A stretch of 42,535 nt of DNA from JAGXLC01 sp964461045 (GTDB lineage: Bacteria > Bacteroidota > Bacteroidia > Bacteroidales > UBA12077), in contig CAYWSJ010000023.1 of assembly GCA_964461045.1 (NCBI GenBank), positions 1-42,535 of the forward strand, given 5' to 3'. Each line of letters opens with the position of its first letter. Within the stretch, counting starts at the first letter, position 1. The notes beneath the pieces were generated by a model. The model did not search any database. It saw nothing but the letters and a program-made list of their open reading frames with translations, and was not told the origin of the DNA. Positions 31,981-41,602 of this stretch are shown one piece after another. The translations under genes were made by a program, and so were the position numbers.

Positions 31981-33237
31981 ATGGCATATAAAAAGGTTTT
32001 CGGTATATCAAGTCTTGTATTACTTATTCCTCTGGTTTTTATACTATTAAAATCCTATGGATTCACCAGTAACAAAAAAGAGGTTTTTCATTCGTCTATC
32101 AATGAAAATATCCTGTGTCAGAATCCTGAACAACGATTTGGAATTATCGTCGATTCTTTTGATATTACAAGTCATCGCATTCATTGGAACCAGAACCTTG
32201 CCAGTATTCTAAGTGAATACAACCTGGGGAATTTTTCCCTCCATAAAATAATTGAAGAAATAAATCGCGTTTTTGATGTTACAAAATTTAAAGCTGGTAA
32301 TAAATATCATTTTTTTTATAACAAGGAAGATTCTGTAAATACAGTTAAATATTTTGTTTATGAGCACTCTCCTTTAAAGTATGTAAAGGTTAATTTTAAT
32401 GGAGATGTCCATGCAAAGGTAATTGAGAAAACTCCTGAGATAGTCCGCAAAAGTTTTTCAGGAACAATTAAAAACTCGCTTTGGAAAACGATGAAAGAAA
32501 GTAATGTAAATCCCCTGGTTTCAATCGAACTTTCGGAAATTTATGCATGGACAATCAACTTTTTTGGTCTGACAGAAGGAGATTCATTCGAAGTTATTTA
32601 TGAGGAAAAATATGTTGACAGCGTTTCCATTGGAATTGAGAAAATACATACAGCAAAGTTTGTTCATAAAGGAGAAACTTTTTATGCCATTCCTTTTCGT
32701 CAGGACAGCACCCGGGATTTCTATAATCTGGATGGAAACAGCCTGAGGCGTGAGTTCTTAAAAGCTCCCCTTCGTTTTTCCAGAATCAGTTCCGGATACT
32801 CGCTAAGCAGAATGCACCCTATTTTACATTACCGCAGACCACACAGAGGTATTGATTATGCAGCCCCAACAGGTACCCCTGTTCATGCAATAGGAGATGG
32901 AACTGTAATAAAACGGTCAAGAACCAAAGGGGCGGGCAACTATTTGAAAATAAGACATAATAGTGTTTATACCAGTGGTTACCTGCATTTGTCCCGTTAT
33001 GCAAAGGGTATTTACAGAGGCAGTAAAGTTAAACAAGGAGATATCATCGGTTACGTCGGAAGTACAGGTTATGCCACAGGGCCTCATTTAGATTTCAGAA
33101 TATGGAAAAACGGACATGCAGTGAATCCTCTTAAAATTGAAGCACCCCCGGTAGAACCGGTTAAAAAAGAAAATCTTAAAACATTTACTAAGGTGAAGGA
33201 AAAATGCCTTAAAGATCTGGAGGGAATTAGTTCCTGA
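31981..33237 (+). CDS. M23 family metallopeptidase (LytM-like), membrane-anchored
   Basis: 418 residues. An N-terminal hydrophobic helix (about 7-25) acts as anchor or signal. A region of about 200 residues resembling LysM/opacity-associated domains of envelope peptidases follows. The C-terminal M23 domain (about 270-385) cuts peptidoglycan cross-links. Metal and catalytic residues are His288 and Asp292 (H-R-G-I-D), His336 (Y-L-H-L-S) and the H-L-D-F motif with His369 and Asp371. The canonical motif is H-x-H, so the second metal-binding His is replaced by Asp, a change seen in related Bacteroidota proteins. Either the enzyme binds zinc with Asp or it is a non-catalytic regulator. Single-gene unit. 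Confidence 0.88.
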   Translation: MAYKKVFGISSLVLLIPLVFILLKSYGFTSNKKEVFHSSINENILCQNPEQRFGIIVDSFDITSHRIHWNQNLASILSEYNLGNFSLHKIIEEINRVFDVTKFKAGNKYHFFYNKEDSVNTVKYFVYEHSPLKYVKVNFNGDVHAKVIEKTPEIVRKSFSGTIKNSLWKTMKESNVNPLVSIELSEIYAWTINFFGLTEGDSFEVIYEEKYVDSVSIGIEKIHTAKFVHKGETFYAIPFRQDSTRDFYNLDGNSLRREFLKAPLRFSRISSGYSLSRMHPILHYRRPHRGIDYAAPTGTPVHAIGDGTVIKRSRTKGAGNYLKIRHNSVYTSGYLHLSRYAKGIYRGSKVKQGDIIGYVGSTGYATGPHLDFRIWKNGHAVNPLKIEAPPVEPVKKENLKTFTKVKEKCLKDLEGISS

Positions 33238-33346
33238 GATTTTATAACCACAAAACTTTTGATGAGCGTTGCTGTTTTTTGGATAATGAGTTGATTGTAA
33301 TAGGTGAAAACATTCATTTCCTTATCATATTTTAAGATATAATTTA

Positions 33347-33354
33347 TATATTTG
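33347..33354 (+). promoter_or_regulatory. -7 box of the propeller/SpoIIE receptor gene
   Basis: TATATTTG, an exact match to TAnnTTTG, 28 bp before the ATG. No TTTG stands 19 nt upstream. Confidence 0.45.
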
Positions 33355-33382
33355 AATGAATAAGTATTAAATCTTAGATAAG

Positions 33383-36300
33383 ATGCAACTCAGGATTATA
33401 ATTGCGTTTTTTTTCATTATTATTTGCCAGAGCTTACACTCCCAGGATATAGATTTTTCAAATTATACCATAAAAGACGGATTATCACAAAACACCATCA
33501 CATACATATACCAGGACTCTAAAGGTTTTATGTGGTTCGGAACTCAATTGGGTGTGTCCAGGTTTGACGGGAAAGAGTTTACAAACTATAAAATGTCAGA
33601 AGGCCTCCCTAATAATTTTATACTTACCATCTTTGAAGACAGCGACAAGAATTTGTGGTTTGGTACAAGGGGTGGAGTTTCTAAGTTTCATAACGGTTCA
33701 TTCAATAATTACAGCAAAAAAAACGGACTGATTGATAATAATGTGCTCTTTATCGAGGAATCAGATAAAGGGGAAATTATTCTGGGAACTTCAGGAGGAG
33801 TGAGTATTTTGAAACAAGACACGATCGTTAATTATTATTCAGGAAATTTATTGCCTAGTGATAATATCAGAAAGGTATACAAAGATAAAACCGGAAAAAT
33901 ATGGATTGGTACTAAAAACGGACTTGTTGTTTATAGAAAGGGAAATGTCCGTGTAATGGGGAAAAATAAAAAATTAAGCAATGCTATTATTTGGGATATA
34001 CAAGAAAGCCAGAAAGGTACTATTTGGGTAGCTACTCAGCAAAGTGGTTTGTTCAGAATTAAAGATAATAAGATTGATAACTTTACTACAGAAGATGGCC
34101 TGGCAAGTAATATGACTTTATCGCTCTGTTTTGATCAGAATGGGGATTTGTGGATTGGGCACTACCTTGCCGGAGCGAGTAGATATGATGGAGATAACTT
34201 TACAACCTTGAAGAACCCGGACATTAATGATAAAATAATTCTTGGAATAAAAAGCGATACACGAGGAAACACATGGTTTCGTTCAGCTAAAAGTGGCATT
34301 TTTAAATATAACGGAAATAAACTACGACATTTTACAATAGAGAATAATTTAATTGAGAATTATAGCGACTCTAAAGATAACTTACTTTATGTGGACAGGG
34401 AGGACAATGTTTGGCTTGGTACAATATCAGGGATTTCAAAATACAGCAAAAATATTTTTGAACATTTCACTGAAAAACATGGACTTTTGGATAATAATAT
34501 TCTTGCTGTAGCCGCAATAGATAATCAGAATGTATGGCTGAGTAGTTATAATGGCCTGATGCATTACCAGGGTGATAAAATTAAAAAATATGCCGATTTA
34601 GAGGATATTTATTGTATGTACCCCGATGTAAATGGAAAAGTTTTGCTGGGGTCCAACAAATCACTTTATGTTTTTCAAAATGGAAATCTCAGGCAGTATA
34701 AAGATACCTCGATTTTTAAAGGACATAACGACTGGGTATTTGATATCACTAAGGACAATAAAGGAAATTATTGGCTTGCAACTGATGATGGTTTAATTAG
34801 ATATTCTGAAGGAAAGTTCTATCAGGAAGCACTGGATGAAGTATCATTGAGGGGCATAACTCTATGTAAAGAAAGGTTATGGCTGGCAACGGTTGAAGGT
34901 GTTTATTCTTATCACCTGGAGGATAAATATATAGATCGGTTTTCCGAGGATAAAGGATTGCCCAACAACCTTTGTCACGATATTATTGCTGACACTAATT
35001 GCAATGTCTGGGTTGGAACAGATAACGGACTGGCAAAAATATCGCAGAATGAAGATGAGTTTGTGATTGATCAGTTTTCCACAAAGCATAACCTAACTTC
35101 AAATACTATTTATCTTCTAGAATTTGATGAAAATAATAATTTATGGCTTGGGCATGAAAATGGATTAGATAAATTTAATATCAAAGATCATTCTGTTCAA
35201 TATTTTGGATTGGAAGAAGGTTTCTATCCGCTTGAAACTAACCAGGGGGCTGTAAGTAAGGACAAAAACGGAAAATTGTGGTTTGGCACAGTAGATGGCC
35301 TTATAAAGTATAACCCTGAAAATGACTATGTCAATACTGTTAAGCCGCTTACATATATTAATAAAATTGAGCTTTTTGATGATGAGTTCCGCTATACCCA
35401 ATATTGTGATTCTGTGAATCGTAAAACCGGGTTGCCGGTTAACCTGGAGTTGCCTTACAATAAAAATTTTCTCACTTTTCATTTTGTTGGACTGCATTAC
35501 AACAATCCTCAAAAAGTTAAGTATAAATACAAATTAAAAGGTTTTGATGAAAAATGGTCTGAATCGACAAAACAAAGATATACAACATACAAAAAACTTT
35601 CCAACGGAACTTATACTTTCCAGGTACTTGCAATGAACAGTGATGGGATATGGAATGAAAAACCAGTAAGTTTTACCTTTACAATAACTCCTCCATTCTG
35701 GAAAACCTGGTGGTTCTATACATTGGTGTTTATATTATTTTTGTTCGTAGTCTACCAAATCATAAAAGCAAGAGAGCGAAAACATATCCGTGATAAAAGG
35801 GTGTTGGAGGAAAAAGTAAAGGAGAGAACTAAAGAAATTGCCAAGCAAAAAGAAGCTATTGAAGAAGCAAATGAAGAATTGAGAGCAAAGCAGACACAGA
35901 TCCTGGCTCAGAAAGATGAAATACAAAAACAAAGAGACCTGGCAGAGGAACAAAGAGATCAGATATCAAAACAAAAACAGGAGATTACAGACAGTATAAT
36001 TTATGCTGAAAGAATACAGTCTGCTGTGCTGCCCCCACGAGAATACTGCAAATCTATCCTTCCTGAACATTTTATTTTATTTAAACCCAGGGATATTGTC
36101 AGTGGTGATTTTTACTGGATGACAGAAAAGAATGATAAAATAATCGTAGTGGCTGCTGATTGTACAGGGCATGGTGTTCCAGGAGCCTTTATGAGTATGC
36201 TGGGAGTTTCGTTTTTTAACGAGATCGTAAATACAATGAGTAATTTACAAGCGAATCGAATATTGAACCGAATGCGTAATTATGTGAAGAAAACTCTATA

Positions 36301-36739
36301 TCAGAGAGGTGAAGACGATGAAGCAAAAGATGGAATGGATCTGGCTCTTTGCATTATTGATAAGAAAAAGAAAAAATTACAATATGCCGGTGCTTATAAT
36401 TCATTGTATTACATAAGAGACGGGGAACTAAATCAGATTAAGGCCGACAGGATGCCAATAGGTGTACATGTGGTTGAAAAAGATTCTTTTACAAACCATC
36501 AGATAGATCTGGAACCCGATGATATCTTTTATATTTTTTCCGATGGTTATGTAGACCAATTTGGAGGGGAAAAAGGCTCGAAATTTAAGTCAAAACCCTT
36601 TAAAAGACTGCTGATGAAAATTCATGAAGAACCAATAGAGGAACAGAAGGAAATACTGGAATCTGAACTTGATGATTGGAAAGGCGATTACTCTCAGGTT
36701 GATGATATAATTGTTATAGGATTTAAACCAGAATTGTAA
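33383..36739 (+). CDS. Periplasmic propeller receptor with cytoplasmic SpoIIE phosphatase
   Basis: 1118 residues. A signal peptide (1-20) and about 14 two-component-regulator propeller blades (about 25-640; repeats of the W-F-G-T-x-x-G-V-S-x-F type) are followed by a Y_Y_Y domain (about 708-769), a membrane helix (about 774-795), a charged coiled coil (about 800-870) and a PP2C-type SpoIIE phosphatase (about 871-1118). Phosphatase motifs are G-D-F-Y-W, A-A-D-C-T-G-H-G-V-P-G-A, a G-M-D-L-A-L metal-site segment, S-D-G-Y-V-D-Q-F-G-G and the closing V-D-D-I-I-V-I. Many Bacteroidota relatives carry a histidine kinase after the propeller; here a serine phosphatase takes its place. It should sense a polymer or ligand in the periplasm and dephosphorylate an anti-sigma-antagonist-like partner. 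Confidence 0.9.
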   Translation: MQLRIIIAFFFIIICQSLHSQDIDFSNYTIKDGLSQNTITYIYQDSKGFMWFGTQLGVSRFDGKEFTNYKMSEGLPNNFILTIFEDSDKNLWFGTRGGVSKFHNGSFNNYSKKNGLIDNNVLFIEESDKGEIILGTSGGVSILKQDTIVNYYSGNLLPSDNIRKVYKDKTGKIWIGTKNGLVVYRKGNVRVMGKNKKLSNAIIWDIQESQKGTIWVATQQSGLFRIKDNKIDNFTTEDGLASNMTLSLCFDQNGDLWIGHYLAGASRYDGDNFTTLKNPDINDKIILGIKSDTRGNTWFRSAKSGIFKYNGNKLRHFTIENNLIENYSDSKDNLLYVDREDNVWLGTISGISKYSKNIFEHFTEKHGLLDNNILAVAAIDNQNVWLSSYNGLMHYQGDKIKKYADLEDIYCMYPDVNGKVLLGSNKSLYVFQNGNLRQYKDTSIFKGHNDWVFDITKDNKGNYWLATDDGLIRYSEGKFYQEALDEVSLRGITLCKERLWLATVEGVYSYHLEDKYIDRFSEDKGLPNNLCHDIIADTNCNVWVGTDNGLAKISQNEDEFVIDQFSTKHNLTSNTIYLLEFDENNNLWLGHENGLDKFNIKDHSVQYFGLEEGFYPLETNQGAVSKDKNGKLWFGTVDGLIKYNPENDYVNTVKPLTYINKIELFDDEFRYTQYCDSVNRKTGLPVNLELPYNKNFLTFHFVGLHYNNPQKVKYKYKLKGFDEKWSESTKQRYTTYKKLSNGTYTFQVLAMNSDGIWNEKPVSFTFTITPPFWKTWWFYTLVFILFLFVVYQIIKARERKHIRDKRVLEEKVKERTKEIAKQKEAIEEANEELRAKQTQILAQKDEIQKQRDLAEEQRDQISKQKQEITDSIIYAERIQSAVLPPREYCKSILPEHFILFKPRDIVSGDFYWMTEKNDKIIVVAADCTGHGVPGAFMSMLGVSFFNEIVNTMSNLQANRILNRMRNYVKKTLYQRGEDDEAKDGMDLALCIIDKKKKKLQYAGAYNSLYYIRDGELNQIKADRMPIGVHVVEKDSFTNHQIDLEPDDIFYIFSDGYVDQFGGEKGSKFKSKPFKRLLMKIHEEPIEEQKEILESELDDWKGDYSQVDDIIVIGFKPEL

Positions 36740-36947
36740 AAAGATTCTATATCGCCGGGAGTGTTTAGTTTTTAAGGTTATTTAATAATTTGTATTATAG
36801 ATACCTGCAATAGAATTTAATTTTTCTTTTTGGTATAAATGTTGTAAATTGAATTCTGCTAGTGTATTTACTCGATAGCTAAACAAAAAAAAATGAAATA
36901 GTTATTAATTCTGATACTCACTAATTCCTTATTAAACTACATATTTT

Positions 36948-39900
36948 ATGAAAAAACTTTTACTTTTTACCCTAGCATTTTCCATTCAGTTTGCTTTTGC
37001 CCAGGATTATGACTGGGTTAATGTTATAACTGCAGGAAGTGAATACGAAGACAGAGTGATCGATGCTAAAGTGGATCATAATGATAAATTGATCCAGGCA
37101 GGAAATTTTTTAGGTACAAGCCTTAATATTGGAAACTATACACTTCAGAATTTATCTTCTATGCCCGGAGAAGAAGGATCGGTTTACGTTGCAAAATACA
37201 ATAATGATGGGAGTGTTGACTGGGTTCATGCTTTATCAATAACTGATACCTATGCTCCTGTCGATTTGGAAATAACAGAGAGCAACAACTATCTTGTATA
37301 TTCAAAATTTTTTAATGATACGTTATATTATGATCAAAACATTCTTTATTTAGATTCAACCTACAGACCAAAAGGTATTTTATTGAACTTAAATGAAGAT
37401 GGAACCCAAAACTGGAAAAAAACTTATGTACCATACAGCAATTTAGCGCTGAATAAATCTGGAAAGCAAATGACTGAGTTTTCTTTAAACCAGGTTACAT
37501 GTGCATCCAATGGAGATATATTGGCAACAGGATCATTCATGGGAACTTATATGGATATTGTTGATGATACGTTACTTGGAAATGATTTTGATTTGTACAA
37601 AAGTTTTTTTGCCAGGTATAACTCAGCTGGAGATCTGTTGTGGTCTTTTACAGATTCTGTTTATCTATCTGCACCTGCCTATGGAGCTGCAACAGAAGGG
37701 CAGTTTATGGTATCGGATGATGCAGGCAACACTTATATTGGAGCTAAACTGCAGGGGGATACCCAGGATAGCTCTGTAATTTCTCTCTTTGGTCAGGATA
37801 CTCTTTATGGCCGGGGATATGAGGATATTATTTTTGCTAAATTTGATGAACAGGGAAATTATGTTTGGTCTCAATTATACGGTAATTATGGAACAGAAAC
37901 AATTAAAGATCTGGCTGTTGATAACAGTAATAATATTTACATGCTGGCATACTATGAATCAAATTATATTGAAATTGAAGGTCAAACTATTTCAAAACCA
38001 TACATTGATTCCGCTTCTTCAGAAGCGGGCCTCTTGCTGAAATTTGATCAGGATAGAAATTTAATATGGCATCGTGAATTAGGTTTAGCATCCCCATCAA
38101 AAACAGCTTCGCTTGATATTGATGATAATAATAATGTTATTGTAAAAACCCAGTTTTTATCTGATACCCTTTTCCTGGGTGATACAACGATGATAGCTCA
38201 TAATAACTCTGTATATGATGCAGATCTTTTAGTTGCTGAATTTTCTTCAGAGGGAATAGTAAACTGGGCTTACAATGTCGGTGGATATCAATCAGATGGC
38301 GTTGCTCAACATGATTTTGAGAATAATCATATTACATTTGGAGCTTCCATTGATAAACCCTTAATCTTTGGCAACGATACCATAAATAAAGGGGGCGGAA
38401 TTGGTTTTTACTATGCGGTGCTCAACTCTGACGGGTCTTTAAAGGCTGTGGATTACGATACTTCTAATACTGCCCAGTATCCAGGTGAGTTTACATTAGA
38501 AAATATTGAAGCAACAGGAAAAGATGAAATATTTGTTTCAGGAGAATATTTATACCAGGAAAATATCGATGGATTCTCATTTAATGATTATGGAGCTTTT
38601 GATATTTTTACAGGTAAAATTCAGGATAATCTCTCCATTGAAGGAACTGTTAGTAATATGATAGAAGAACCAGTACAAAGTGGCATAGTCTATTTATACA
38701 AAGTGTCTGAACCAGGGCCATATACACTGGTTGATTCAATGTATCTTGACGCAAGTGGATATTATAAATTTGGCACCCCCCTTGAACCGGCAGATTATAT
38801 GGTAATGGCTGTTCCTGACAGGTCGGAGTACCCCAACCTAGTTACAACTTACCCTGGAGATGCATTATCCTGGGAAAACGCCCCGGTACTTACAGTTGAT
38901 AATGAGTCATTTAATTCTGCAGATATTTATTTACAGGAAGAACCTGCAAGAAACGGTAACGCTTCAGTAAGTGGAAATGTAGAGATTGAAAATGCTGTTA
39001 AGGGTGTTCCCGTAAAAGGAGTTTCCATAATCCTTGTGAGTAAAAATGATAACAAATTTCCTGTAGATAGCGTTGCAGCGTTTGCTCAGACTGATTTCTA
39101 TGGGAATTATGTATTGCCGGAAATTGAACCTGGAAATTATAGCATAGCTGTGGATATCCCCGGAGTTCACATGGATTCAGCTTATGTTATGGATGTAGTT
39201 ATTGGTCAGGATTCTTATGAAGATTATAATTATATTGTTGAAAATAATTTTATTTATGTAAACAAAGGATACATTACAGGTGGAGTTGCTGATGAGCAGG
39301 AAACTCCCATAACAGATGGCTATGTTAAACTTTATGCTCTTGAAGATATCGGAGAATTGCCAGCTCTTGATTCAGTTTCTCTTGATCAGGATGGAAATTT
39401 TATCTTTAATTCTGTTAACGCCGGAACATTCCTAATTAAGGCATTTCCAGGTGCTTCTTATCCTAATTATTTACCTACTTATTATTCCAGTGCTTTTTCC
39501 TGGAAAGAGGCTATTCCTATAGAAATAAGTCACTCTGATACAGGGTATGCATTTGTCTATTTGTTGAGGAAAGAAGAGCCTATGGGTGATGCTACAATTG
39601 AAGGAAAAGTTGAGAAAGTTGAAACAAAAATTACTAATTCAACTACAAGTATAACAGGTCAGCCTGTAAAAGGGGTGTCTGTGATATTAGTTGGAAAAGA
39701 AGATGAAAAAAGAATTGTTTATAAAGCGAATGAAAATGTAGTGTCAAACACAGAAACTGATCAGGAAGGTTACTATCAGTTTGCAGATATAGAGCAAGGG
39801 CTTTACTCTATTGTTCTTGACATACCCGGACTTGAACAGGATTCAGTTTATGATGTGAATGTTGAAGAAGGACAGGATACTTATGATAATTATAATTATG

Positions 39901-40205
39901 TGGTTGATGAAGACACGATTTATATTAATAAGGAATCTAATCCTTCAAATATATTGTTTGATGAAGAATTAGGAGTGACAGTATACCCTAATCCTGCCAA
40001 GAGCAATGTGTTTGTAAAAGTCGAATCAGAAAAGATTGAAAGTGTTGAGCTTTACAATGTTGCTGGGCAAAAGGTTTATTCACAGAAAGTTAATCGTAGT
40101 TCTCTGCTGCGGATTAATGTGAAAAAACTAAGCAAAGGATTATATTTCTTGAAATTACGTGGTTTGAATAATGAAGAAGTTGTGAGAAAATTACTAATAC
40201 AATAA
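36948..40205 (+). CDS. T9SS cargo protein with beta-propeller-like repeats and duplicated Cna-B-like modules
   Basis: 1085 residues. After the signal peptide (cleavage near F-A-Q, about residue 19) comes a large all-beta region (about 20-555) with repeats of the G-N-x-x-W-S-x-x-x-G type, resembling SBBP-style propeller repeats. Four beta-sandwich modules of about 100 residues follow in order B-A-B-A: B at about 562-660 and 773-878, A at about 671-770 and 881-1000. Copies of A share P-V-K-G-V-S-x-I-L-V and G-x-Y-S-I-x-x-D-I-P-G; copies of B share P-x-x-x-G-x-V-x-L-Y and a P-x-Y-x-x-S-A-F/S-W-pattern. The C-terminal type A sorting domain (about 1012-1085: V-Y-P-N-P-A-K, L-Y-N-V-A-G-Q-K-V, G-L-Y-F-L-K) sends it through type IX secretion to the surface. 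Ligand unknown. Confidence 0.88.
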   Translation: MKKLLLFTLAFSIQFAFAQDYDWVNVITAGSEYEDRVIDAKVDHNDKLIQAGNFLGTSLNIGNYTLQNLSSMPGEEGSVYVAKYNNDGSVDWVHALSITDTYAPVDLEITESNNYLVYSKFFNDTLYYDQNILYLDSTYRPKGILLNLNEDGTQNWKKTYVPYSNLALNKSGKQMTEFSLNQVTCASNGDILATGSFMGTYMDIVDDTLLGNDFDLYKSFFARYNSAGDLLWSFTDSVYLSAPAYGAATEGQFMVSDDAGNTYIGAKLQGDTQDSSVISLFGQDTLYGRGYEDIIFAKFDEQGNYVWSQLYGNYGTETIKDLAVDNSNNIYMLAYYESNYIEIEGQTISKPYIDSASSEAGLLLKFDQDRNLIWHRELGLASPSKTASLDIDDNNNVIVKTQFLSDTLFLGDTTMIAHNNSVYDADLLVAEFSSEGIVNWAYNVGGYQSDGVAQHDFENNHITFGASIDKPLIFGNDTINKGGGIGFYYAVLNSDGSLKAVDYDTSNTAQYPGEFTLENIEATGKDEIFVSGEYLYQENIDGFSFNDYGAFDIFTGKIQDNLSIEGTVSNMIEEPVQSGIVYLYKVSEPGPYTLVDSMYLDASGYYKFGTPLEPADYMVMAVPDRSEYPNLVTTYPGDALSWENAPVLTVDNESFNSADIYLQEEPARNGNASVSGNVEIENAVKGVPVKGVSIILVSKNDNKFPVDSVAAFAQTDFYGNYVLPEIEPGNYSIAVDIPGVHMDSAYVMDVVIGQDSYEDYNYIVENNFIYVNKGYITGGVADEQETPITDGYVKLYALEDIGELPALDSVSLDQDGNFIFNSVNAGTFLIKAFPGASYPNYLPTYYSSAFSWKEAIPIEISHSDTGYAFVYLLRKEEPMGDATIEGKVEKVETKITNSTTSITGQPVKGVSVILVGKEDEKRIVYKANENVVSNTETDQEGYYQFADIEQGLYSIVLDIPGLEQDSVYDVNVEEGQDTYDNYNYVVDEDTIYINKESNPSNILFDEELGVTVYPNPAKSNVFVKVESEKIESVELYNVAGQKVYSQKVNRSSLLRINVKKLSKGLYFLKLRGLNNEEVVRKLLIQ

Positions 40206-40230
40206 ATAATGGTATAAACAGAGAGAAAAG

Positions 40231-40267
40231 AAAAGGCTGCCGGATCCAACCAGCAGCCTTTTTTTTT
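40231..40267 (+). terminator. Terminator of the T9SS cargo gene
   Basis: A 10-bp perfect stem (AAAAGGCTGC at 40231-40240, GCAGCCTTTT at 40253-40262) with a 12-nt loop and a run of nine T (40259-40267). It begins 26 nt after the stop codon. The stop codon of the convergent SGNH gene lies within the T-run. Confidence 0.9.
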
Positions 40268-41591
40268 ATGGAAATTGTATTCCGGGATAATCAATCACAT
40301 TAACAAGTGGCAATCTTGCATCGTATTGGTTGTTTATAGCTTCAAGGAATTCATTGGCTACGATTGCATATCCCTGGCCTGTAAGATGAAGTCCGTCCAG
40401 AGAGAAAAGACCGCCGGTAATAAATTCATTGGTATATTCTACTCCATCAATTCTAATACCCTTTTTTGCATCTTCCATTAAGGATGAAATTTTCACATAA
40501 GCAAGGTTATACTGCGAAGCTAAACTGTTTAAAGTTTGATTATATCCATCAATTGCTGTTGTTATTTCATCAATCTCTGTAGCATCCAGCACATATTCGT
40601 CTGGAACAGGTTTTTGGGTACCCCAGCCTGCACATTTTATGGAGTCCTGTGGCAGAGATAAAAGAACCAGTTCATTACTTTCAATCTGGCGAATATTACC
40701 CAAAAGGTCATAAGCAGGGTCATCATCTTCTATAACCATTGCATTGTTACCCTCTTTGAAACTTATGGAATCTAAACCCATCCCTGTCGATCCTGTGTTA
40801 TAACTCTCATAAGCTGCATTCAACTGAGCTGCTTCGGTTTCATTGAGAGTTACTGGATTGTAAGGTATTGTAGTAAAGTAAGGAGCTGAAGTAATATCAG
40901 GTACATTGGCTATAGCTCCTTTGGCACCATTGGATGTAAGTGTCTGTAAAATTCCTCCAACTGATTGTGAAAACATTTGTTGTGTTGTTATACTATCTGA
41001 TTCTGCTCCTGCCATAGCGTATGTTAATACATCATTGTTGCCTGTCCATAAAGTGAAAAAAGTTGGCTGAACCTGCATAGCATCAGAAATTACAGTTGTA
41101 GTAGCAGGGTCTGAAGCAAACCTGTTAAAGTATGGATTTAATCCTCCATAACCAGGGTACAATAAATGAAACGATTTTGCACCAGGTACTCCCATGTTGT
41201 TAAAGGGGCCCTCATCTGCAACAGAAGCTGCATTCTCCGGATCCGGTGTGCCACTCGCAGGAATAGGTGCCAGAGAAGTTTCTCCCAGGCAATCCTGTTG
41301 ATAACCAAGTATCTTTTTATTACCAAAACCCAGGTTGTCTTTCATAAGCGGTTGTTTGAAATTTCCTCCTCCCACTTCTTTAAAAGTACTTGCTAAAATG
41401 GAAGGAAAAGAATTTTTCTGTCCTTTTTTATAAAGTTCTCCATTCATAAAACCGGCAGTCAGAGAGTTACCAACTGCCACATAATTGCTGAAGTCGGCAT
41501 CTCCGGGTTTGGGTTCGAAATTTTCTATATCTGGTTCACATCCAGCTATCATTATAATCAAAAGTGTCAGAATTGTAAATATATTCTTCAT
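40266..41591 (-). CDS. SGNH/GDSL family hydrolase lipoprotein
   Basis: A 441-residue lipoprotein (lipobox I-A-G-C, Cys18). The four SGNH blocks are present: G-N-S-L-T-A-G with Ser43 as nucleophile, G-V-P-G-A-K (134-139) as block II, G-N-N-D (184-187) as block III and D-G-L-H (399-402) with Asp399 and His402 as the catalytic pair. It should hydrolyse ester bonds of lipids or acylated sugars at the outer membrane. It starts 11 nt after the stop of a FadL-type transporter gene, suggesting that the two release and take up acyl chains together. The true ester substrate is unknown. Confidence 0.9.
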   Translation of the reverse strand: MKNIFTILTLLIIMIAGCEPDIENFEPKPGDADFSNYVAVGNSLTAGFMNGELYKKGQKNSFPSILASTFKEVGGGNFKQPLMKDNLGFGNKKILGYQQDCLGETSLAPIPASGTPDPENAASVADEGPFNNMGVPGAKSFHLLYPGYGGLNPYFNRFASDPATTTVISDAMQVQPTFFTLWTGNNDVLTYAMAGAESDSITTQQMFSQSVGGILQTLTSNGAKGAIANVPDITSAPYFTTIPYNPVTLNETEAAQLNAAYESYNTGSTGMGLDSISFKEGNNAMVIEDDDPAYDLLGNIRQIESNELVLLSLPQDSIKCAGWGTQKPVPDEYVLDATEIDEITTAIDGYNQTLNSLASQYNLAYVKISSLMEDAKKGIRIDGVEYTNEFITGGLFSLDGLHLTGQGYAIVANEFLEAINNQYDARLPLVNVIDYPGIQFP

Positions 41592-41602
41592 AATTCTTTG
41601 TT

